A stretch of DNA of 11,050 nt from CAYSIX01 sp964431205. GTDB taxonomy: Bacteria > Planctomycetota > Phycisphaerae > Phycisphaerales > Phycisphaeraceae. A program made the translations under genes and the position numbers. Shown one piece after another: positions 6,405 through 11,050 of the stretch. Numbering within the stretch: the first letter of the stretch is position 1; each line of letters opens with the position of its first letter. The stretch is taken from the NCBI GenBank assembly GCA_964431205.1, contig CAYSIX010000138.1, positions 1 through 11,050 of the forward strand, written 5' to 3'. Under the pieces are notes generated by a model that saw only the letters and a program-made list of their open reading frames with translations, made no database searches and was not told the origin of the DNA.

Positions 6405-7124
6405 TCACGCGGCGCCGACGCCGCCGGCGCCCAGAGGCTCGGCCGGTCCCGCCGCCCCGGTCGCCGCGGATCCGCGGGCGTCGGGCGTCGCATCGCCCCG
6501 ATCCGGGTTCGGCCAGAGAATCAGCGTCGCCCAGTTGTCCGACGCCTCGTCCTGGATGTAGTTCTGGATCACGCCGCGCACGATGAACCCGTTGCGGAGC
6601 TGGAAGCTCAGCGTCGGGTCCCGCAGCTCGCCGGCGACGACGCGATCGACGTACTCCCGGGCCGACATCTCGTGCTTGTGCCTCGCATAGCCGGGGATGA
6701 GCCCGCCGGCGACGATGCCCTTGCGGCGCGTGCGGCGGACCAGCGCCTGCCGCGCCCGGTAGAGCCGCCGCCCGATCCCCCGCTTGCGCGCCCTGGGGTG
6801 CACGCTGATGTCCGCGCCGTAGTAGTAGTCGCCCTCGGGGTCGTGGGTCGTGAAGTACAGCCCGGCCGAGACCTCGGCGAACGTGTGCCGGGGGTTGTCG
6901 AAGTCGAAGTCCGTGAAGAAACCCGAGGCCATCCCGACCGGCTCGTCGCCGGCGATCGCGACGAACTGGCCCTCGGGAAACACGCGGTGCTGGCTCTCGA
7001 GGTGTTCGACGCGCATCAGCTCCTGCTCGCCGAGCGTCGGGTAGCACGCGCGCTGCAACGCCGCCAGCCGATCGAAATACTTCGGCTCGAGCTGCACGAT
7101 GCGGATGTCCATTTCCGTCGCCAT
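6405..7124 (-). CDS. GNAT family N-acetyltransferase (of the type fused to nitrilases elsewhere)
   Basis: The protein has 239 residues; the ATG at 7124 has GAGGA five bases upstream, which decides between two in-frame ATGs (MATEM). The acetyl-CoA-binding motif A is clear at about 102-122: YGADISVHPRARKRGIG, with R113-x-x-G116-x-G118 and a following helix. Flanking blocks YFDRLAALQRACYPT, FPEGQFVAI, RKGIVAGGLIPGY and DPTLSFQLRNGF are characteristic. I recall them from proteins in which this GNAT domain precedes a carbon-nitrogen hydrolase domain. Here the nitrilase half is absent; after DNWATLILWPNPD (about 196-208) the chain ends in an A/G/P-rich tail of about 30 residues. The gene starts 42 bp after the aminotransferase stop on the same strand, so it is probably the third gene of that operon. 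It converges with the AstE-like gene across 87 bp. The acceptor amine is unknown. Confidence 0.85.
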   Translation of the reverse strand: MATEMDIRIVQLEPKYFDRLAALQRACYPTLGEQELMRVEHLESQHRVFPEGQFVAIAGDEPVGMASGFFTDFDFDNPRHTFAEVSAGLYFTTHDPEGDYYYGADISVHPRARKRGIGRRLYRARQALVRRTRRKGIVAGGLIPGYARHKHEMSAREYVDRVVAGELRDPTLSFQLRNGFIVRGVIQNYIQDEASDNWATLILWPNPDRGDATPDARGSAATGAAGPAEPLGAGGVGAA

Positions 7125-7166
7125 GGATTCCTCACCCAGACCGCGATCGACGCGCCGCCGCGTCGC

Positions 7167-8549
7167 TCAGGCTTTCGCCGATTGCTCCCCGTCCACCGTC
7201 GCGATCGCCTGCTCCAGCGCGTTCAGCGCCTCGTCCAGCTCGTCGTCGCTGATCGTCAGCGGCGCCAGCGTCCGCACGCAGCTCGAGAGGATGCCCGCCC
7301 GGATCAGGATCAGGCCGCGCTGGTACCCCTCCTCGACCACCCGCGCGGGAATGGTCTTGCTCGGCTTCTTCGTTGCGCGGTCCTCGACGAACTCGATCGC
7401 GCACATCGCACCCAGCCCGCGCACGTCCCCGATGATCGCGTAACGCTGCTTCCACCGGTTGCACCGGTTCATCGTCACCTCGCCGATGCGTCGCGCGCGA
7501 CCGGCCAGGTCGTGCTCGCGCATGAAGTCGATCGCCGCGATCGCCGCCGCGCACGCCACCGGGTTGCCGCCGTACGTCGAGCCCAGCCCGCCGACGTGCG
7601 CCGTGTCCATGATCGACGCCTTGCCCGTCACCGCGCCGATCGGCATGCCCGCGCCGATGCCCTTGGCCATCACCACCAGGTCCGGCTCCACGCCGCTGTG
7701 CTCGATCGCGAACATCCGCCCCGTTCGGCAGAACCCGCTTTGCACCTCGTCGGCCACGAGCAGCATGCCCGTCTGGTCGCACAGCTCGCGCAGCCGCCGC
7801 ATCCAGTCGTCCGGGACCGGGATGAACCCGCCCTCGCCCTGCACCGGCTCGATCACGACCGCCGCCACCGCCGACGGGTCCACGTGCGTCACCAACGCCG
7901 ACTCCAGGTCGTCGAAGCACAGCCCCGCGCACGCCTCGCCCCCGCAGCCCCGCCGCCGACAGCGGTAGGGGTACGGGAACGGCAGCCGGTACACCTCCGG
8001 CGCGAACGGACCGAACGACTTCTTGTATAAGTCGTACTTGCTGGTCATCGTCATACCCAGCAGCGATCGGCCGTGGAACGCGCCCTCGAACACCGCCACG
8101 CCCGCGCGGCCCGTGTGCGCCCGCGCGATCTTCACCGCGTTCTCCACCGCGTCCACCCCCGTGTTCGTCAGCAGGGTCTTCTTCCGGCCCGCGATCGGCA
8201 CCACCTCGTGCAGCTTCTCGCACAACGCCACGTACGGCTCGTACGTCCCCACGATCGCGCACAGGTGCAGCAGCCTCTCCGCCTGTTCACGGATCGCCGC
8301 CGTGACCGGCTCGGCGCAGTGGCCCACGTTCACCGCGCCGATCCCCGACGTCAGGTCCAGAAACGTGTTGCCGTCCACGTCCGTCACCGCCGCGCCCCGC
8401 GCCCGCTCGGCCACCACCGGGCACGAACGGTACAAACCCTTGGCCACCGCCGCGTCCCGCCGCGCCAGCACCGCCCTCGCCCTCGGGCCCGGCAGCTCCG
8501 TCCGCAGGTCGATCGTCCGCGTGCCCGCCTTTTTCACCGCTGTGGTCAT
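7167..8549 (-). CDS. Class III PLP aminotransferase, 4-aminobutyrate/omega-amino acid type
   Basis: The 460-residue protein has the full fold-type I layout. VTDVDGNTFLDLTSGIGAVN (about 55-74) begins the core, LLTNTGVDAVENAVKIAR (about 126-143) binds the PLP phosphate, and FHGRS (H159) follows. VIEPVQGEGG (about 232-241), D267 and Q270 in LVADEVQSG, and the Schiff-base lysine K296 in VMAKGIGAGMPIG complete the site. The family moves the omega-amino group of GABA, beta-alanine or similar onto 2-oxoglutarate or pyruvate; the closest functional label is GABA aminotransferase, at moderate certainty. The ATG at 8549 follows GGGAGG four bases upstream and overlaps the stop of the C45 gene (ATGA). 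A TTG six codons earlier is a less likely start. A four-cysteine cluster (C197, C202, C207, C211) sits between the PYPYR segment and the core; a metal site is possible. Cytoplasmic. Confidence 0.9.
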   Translation of the reverse strand: MTTAVKKAGTRTIDLRTELPGPRARAVLARRDAAVAKGLYRSCPVVAERARGAAVTDVDGNTFLDLTSGIGAVNVGHCAEPVTAAIREQAERLLHLCAIVGTYEPYVALCEKLHEVVPIAGRKKTLLTNTGVDAVENAVKIARAHTGRAGVAVFEGAFHGRSLLGMTMTSKYDLYKKSFGPFAPEVYRLPFPYPYRCRRRGCGGEACAGLCFDDLESALVTHVDPSAVAAVVIEPVQGEGGFIPVPDDWMRRLRELCDQTGMLLVADEVQSGFCRTGRMFAIEHSGVEPDLVVMAKGIGAGMPIGAVTGKASIMDTAHVGGLGSTYGGNPVACAAAIAAIDFMREHDLAGRARRIGEVTMNRCNRWKQRYAIIGDVRGLGAMCAIEFVEDRATKKPSKTIPARVVEEGYQRGLILIRAGILSSCVRTLAPLTISDDELDEALNALEQAIATVDGEQSAKA

Positions 8550-9796
8550 GTCGCCTCCCGTTTCCAATCAACGCCGCCGCTCAACCCCTGCGTCGCCCCG
8601 CTCGGTTGACGGACCCCCTCGCCCGCCGTCCGTTCGAACGAGAACCGCTCGTAGTCATTCCGGCTCGGGCGCCCCCACACCGCCCAGAGCTCGCCCGACG
8701 CCGGCGACATCACGCACGCGCCCGACGTCTCGATGGCGTAACCCGGGCGCGCGGCGGCACAGATCCCGTATCCCGCCGCCTCGGCCCCGTCACCGCCCTC
8801 GCCCCCTTCGCCGTCTCCCCCGGGCCCGACCGACTCGCCGCGCAGGCGCGTCATCGTCATCAGCGTCTCGGCGTCGATCCGCCCCGCACGTTCTTGGAGA
8901 TACCGTTGTGCCAGCGCCAGCCGCCGCGACGAGCTGCCGACCGCCGCGGCCGTCCGCGGCCGCTCCAGCGCCGCCGCCCCCGGCGCGAGGCAGTGGTTCG
9001 TGTGCGCCAGCCAGTCGGTCAGCTCGGTCACGTCGCGCCGCGTCGGCGTCGCCTCGACGTTGAAACCCCGGCCCCGCCCGTCCAGCAGCAGGTAATTGTG
9101 CGCCCCGGCCAGCGGCGCGTCCCTCGGGATCGCCAGCGCGTCCTCGATCGCCGTTTGCCGCAGCATCTTCCGCACGACGAACGGCCAGGTGACGCCCACG
9201 CGGCCGTCGGCCGTGCGCAGGTTGTTGATCCCGACGGCGAGGCCCGCGTCGTTCAGCCCGATCATGCCCACGCAGCCGGTGAGCGTGAACGTCAATACGG
9301 CGGGCTCGTCGGGCGGACGCACGTCGAGCAGGATGACGAACGGCGTGGCCGAGGCGTGCATGTCCCACGTCTGGGCCAGGTAGGGTCGACCGTCGCGCGT
9401 CATCGACTGGTGAATCAAGACGGCGGTGCACCCGCCGGCCTCCGGCGCGGCGGTGTTGACCCCGGCCTCGGCACGACCGGACGCGTACAACAGATCGACA
9501 AAGTCGGTGAACCCGTTGGCGATCAGCAGCTCGACCGGATCGACGCCGGCGCCCTCGGCGATGCCGGCCAGCTCCTCGGTCAGCGGCGCGTCGAACGCCT
9601 CGTGGGCGGCCCAGCACGCACCGGCAAGCTCGAGCACACGCCGGCGGCCCAGGTCCGCCCCGGCCCACTCGCCGTCGGCGCACAGCCGCACCCGCTCGGC
9701 GGTGAGCGCGGCGATGTCGTCGGCCAAGGCCCGGCCGTGGGCCCGGCCCCGCGCCCGCGGCGGGCCGCTGATTCGAATCTCGCGCAACGCCGGCAC
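8546..9796 (-). CDS. C45-family autoproteolytic acyltransferase/hydrolase (acyl-CoA:6-APA acyltransferase-like Ntn hydrolase)
   Basis: The protein has 416 residues from a GTG at 9796. An in-frame stop at 9812-9814 limits the start, and GGGGAG lies eight bases upstream. The family is made as a precursor that cuts itself before a cysteine, which becomes the N-terminal nucleophile. Here that is C123 in EAGGCTAVL, with the propeptide (about 1-122) carrying LTEELAGIAEGAGVDPVEL and IANGFTDF. Family blocks downstream are AQTWDMHA (W144, D145), GCVGMIGLNDAGLAVGINNL (about 174-193), HNYLLLDG, HTNHCL (about 265-270) and SSSRRL. Relatives include fungal isopenicillin-N acyltransferase and the insect beta-alanyl-dopamine hydrolase Tan, so amide cleavage or transfer is expected. 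A Gly/Glu/Asp-rich insert lies at about 323-340. There is no signal peptide, so it is probably cytoplasmic. It is first in the operon with the aminotransferase and GNAT. The true substrate cannot be read from sequence. Confidence 0.87.
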   Translation of the reverse strand: MPALREIRISGPPRARGRAHGRALADDIAALTAERVRLCADGEWAGADLGRRRVLELAGACWAAHEAFDAPLTEELAGIAEGAGVDPVELLIANGFTDFVDLLYASGRAEAGVNTAAPEAGGCTAVLIHQSMTRDGRPYLAQTWDMHASATPFVILLDVRPPDEPAVLTFTLTGCVGMIGLNDAGLAVGINNLRTADGRVGVTWPFVVRKMLRQTAIEDALAIPRDAPLAGAHNYLLLDGRGRGFNVEATPTRRDVTELTDWLAHTNHCLAPGAAALERPRTAAAVGSSSRRLALAQRYLQERAGRIDAETLMTMTRLRGESVGPGGDGEGGEGGDGAEAAGYGICAAARPGYAIETSGACVMSPASGELWAVWGRPSRNDYERFSFERTAGEGVRQPSGATQGLSGGVDWKREAT

Positions 9797-9916
9797 GACG
9801 GAGGCTCCCCGTCACGGGCCACGGACGCTGGGAACGCGTCTGAGATCACACAGCCCGCGTGTCGGTCGGTTGCTTCTATAATACCACGGCCGCCACAAAA
9901 GTGGGCGCCGGGCCGA

Positions 9917-9945
9917 TTGGCCTGGCCCGCCCGGCCCGATATACT
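9917..9945 (+). promoter_or_regulatory. Candidate sigma70-type promoter for tRNA-Val
   Basis: TTGGCC (9917-9922) and TATACT (9940-9945) are separated by exactly 17 bases, with five of six matches at -10. Initiation near 9952 would give a precursor leader of about 49 bases before the tRNA at 10001. The promoter lies in the high-GC part, so it belongs to the same genome as the 5' half of the tRNA. Confidence 0.5.
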
Positions 9946-10000
9946 CGCATGCACAGGGCCGATCGGCGAGGCGGGGCCATCCCCGGTCGCTCCACACGCT

Positions 10001-10077
10001 GGGCCATTAGCGCAGTTGGCTAGCGCGCATCCTTGACATGGATGAGGTCACAGGTTCGAGCCCTGTTACTCCCACCA
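10001..10077 (+). tRNA. tRNA-Val (anticodon GAC) with mismatched, chimeric acceptor stem
   Basis: The 77 bases include an encoded CCA. The D arm (GCGC/GCGC), anticodon arm (CATCC-TTGACAT-GGATG, anticodon GAC) and T arm (ACAGG-TTCGAGC-CCTGT) all pair perfectly. The acceptor stem does not: 5' GGGCCAT faces 3' TACTCCC, so only the first three pairs form and pairs 4-7 are C-U, C-C, A-A and U-U. A 3' strand of ATGGCCC would fit this 5' end, and a 5' end of GGGAGTA would fit this 3' strand. The gene therefore looks like the 5' part of one tRNA-Val joined to the 3' end of another. As written it is unlikely to be functional. Confidence 0.85.
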
Positions 10078-10078
10078 T

Positions 10079-10416
10079 TGCGGGGCATAAGACGAATGCG
10101 CAAGCTGAGCGATGTGCAGCAGCGAATTGTTAGACTGGGGCTTTTCCTGGAGGGATGAACTCCTTGCTTACCCAATCTCCGACATTTTGCATATCCCAGG
10201 CTGCATGAGTCCAAGGGGAAGAGGCTGGTCGTGGAGACCGCGAAAGAAGGACGACCTCACAGTTTGACGTACTGAGGAATCTCGCCAAGTTAAGGCCGAG
10301 GAAGCCAGTTCCCCCAGGTACCGGCTATGCCGGATTGGGGTGATAATAACCCTTGCGTTCATCCGATGACTCTTGTGAAATTCTAGTTCTTAAACACAAA
10401 AATAACCCGCACCACC
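10079..10416. other. 338-bp non-coding stretch after the tRNA junction
   Basis: I recognise no gene here. Base composition is clearly lower in GC than everything to the left, and short open frames on either strand show no known domain. A small perfect hairpin CCGGC-TAT-GCCGG lies at 10321-10333. The final about 50 bases are AT-rich and should hold the promoter of the following gene, but I see no convincing -35/-10 pair. I checked by eye for the conserved cores of SRP RNA, tmRNA and RNase P RNA and did not see them. No integrase fragment, direct repeat or insertion-sequence end is visible. Confidence 0.5.
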
Positions 10417-11050
10417 ATGAAGCATTACCTGAACCTATCCACCCTTTTGGCAGCCGCAATTCTCCTGTTGCCAGCCCTTCCGTCGCAAGCTTGCACCAGT
10501 TTGCTTGTGCCAACCAAGGACGGCGGCCACGTTTACGGCCGTACCATGGAGTTCGGTTTTGATCTCGATTCCAAGGCCGGTTTTGTCCCTCGCGGCCTGG
10601 AAATAACCGCCGAGGGTGCCAAAAAGGGGATGGGTAAAACCTGGACCACCAAGTATGCGGTTATCGGCCTCAATGCCCTTGAAATGGCGATGGTCGTTGA
10701 CGGGATGAATGAGAAGGGTCTGACCGGGGGTGTTCTTTACTTTGCGGGATACGCTGAATACACCAAGTCCGAAGATGTCGTCGCGGGGAAAGCCCTCGCT
10801 CCCTGGGAATTTCTTTCGTGGGCCCTGACCAATTTCGCCACCGTCGGAGAGGTCAAAGAGGCAATCTCCGAGGTTCAAGTCGTGGGTGCTGTGCTTCCCG
10901 CCCTGAAAATGGTTCCCCCCTTCCACTATACGCTTCACGACGCAAACGGAGATTCTATCGTCATCGAGCCGACCAATGGGACGCTCAAGGTTTACGATAA
11001 TCCCTACGGTGTGATGACGAATGGCCCCACCTTCCCCTGGCACGTCATTA
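10417..11050 (+). CDS. Secreted choloylglycine hydrolase/penicillin V acylase family protein (linear amide C-N hydrolase), partial
   Basis: The ATG at 10417 opens a frame that runs off the right edge (211 residues visible; the family is usually about 330-360). The first 25 residues are a signal peptide: a hydrophobic core around LLAAAILLLPALP and SQA before C26. Cleavage after A25 would expose C26, the family's N-terminal nucleophile, in CTSLLV. R42 in VYGRTMEFG, the MNEKGLTGGVLYF block (about 97-109) and the conserved asparagine in MTNGPTFPWH near the visible end support the family. These Ntn hydrolases cleave amide bonds in bile salts, penicillin V or N-acyl homoserine lactones; the substrate here is unknown. 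No Shine-Dalgarno precedes the start (CGCACCACC). Lower GC and different codon use set it apart from the genes to the left, so it probably comes from another genome or a transferred segment. Confidence 0.88.
   Translation, partial: MKHYLNLSTLLAAAILLLPALPSQACTSLLVPTKDGGHVYGRTMEFGFDLDSKAGFVPRGLEITAEGAKKGMGKTWTTKYAVIGLNALEMAMVVDGMNEKGLTGGVLYFAGYAEYTKSEDVVAGKALAPWEFLSWALTNFATVGEVKEAISEVQVVGAVLPALKMVPPFHYTLHDANGDSIVIEPTNGTLKVYDNPYGVMTNGPTFPWHVI

Noticed and set aside
6672..8030. A 452-codon plus-strand frame rich in Arg, His and Leu
   Set aside because: It is antisense to the GNAT and aminotransferase genes, whose motifs are unambiguous.
9877..9883. Perfect TATAAT on the plus strand (TATTAT on the minus strand) as a promoter for tRNA-Val or the C45 operon
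   Set aside because: No acceptable -35 lies 15-19 bases upstream on either strand; it may still be used, but I could not support it.
8606..10036. A 476-codon plus-strand frame
   Set aside because: It is antisense to the C45 hydrolase and runs into the tRNA; composition is Arg/Pro-rich without domains.
10020..10214. Minus-strand frame ending with NRARTCDL
   Set aside because: This is the classic antisense-of-tRNA false protein, here over tRNA-Val.
1..11050. CRISPR array, insertion sequence, prophage or defence island
   Set aside because: I saw no regularly spaced direct repeats, transposase, integrase or phage structural genes; the HNH protein stands alone.

Overview
The window reads as chromosomal DNA of a very GC-rich bacterium, joined near position 10,070 to DNA of clearly different composition. 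Hand counts give 48 G/C of 60 bases at 8461-8520 but 32 of 60 at 10681-10740. The gene content suggests a planctomycete-like bacterium, perhaps Phycisphaerae. The clues are an HDOD protein with a GAF-like region, an excisionase-type HTH fused in front of a receiver, a stand-alone HNH protein, and a GNAT of the type often fused to nitrilases. This placement is inference; no marker gene is present.

Layout. (1) 1-2297, minus strand: a two-gene signalling block. It has an HDOD/GAF-like protein running off the left edge and an HTH-REC response regulator, separated by two inverted, related GC hairpins (REPIN-like). (2) 2525-3418: an HNH endonuclease on the minus strand, divergent from tRNA-Tyr(GTA), with a plausible sigma70-type promoter for each. 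(3) 3477-6317, plus strand: a tight three-gene operon. It encodes a RimB-type retropepsin-like protease, a RimK-type ATP-grasp glutamate ligase carrying an extra C-terminal RCK_C/TrkA-C domain, and an AstE/AspA-type zinc carboxypeptidase or deacylase. The second and third genes overlap by ATGA. The set looks like a write/trim/erase system for amino-acid tagging, possibly gated by a small ligand.

(4) 9796-6405, minus strand: a second three-gene operon. It encodes a self-processing C45 (acyl-CoA:6-APA acyltransferase-like) Ntn hydrolase, a class III aminotransferase of the GABA/beta-alanine type (ATGA overlap) and a GNAT acetyltransferase (42-bp gap). The likely theme is cleavage of an amide conjugate and processing of the released amine or omega-amino acid; the substrate is unknown.

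(5) 10001-11050: a tRNA-Val(GAC) whose acceptor stem cannot close (four of seven pairs fail) sits exactly at the composition break. After it come 338 bp with no recognised gene, then a lower-GC, secreted choloylglycine hydrolase/penicillin V acylase-type gene cut by the right edge. The broken tRNA marks either an integration/recombination junction or an assembly chimera. Genes on its two sides should not be assumed to share a genome until this is checked.
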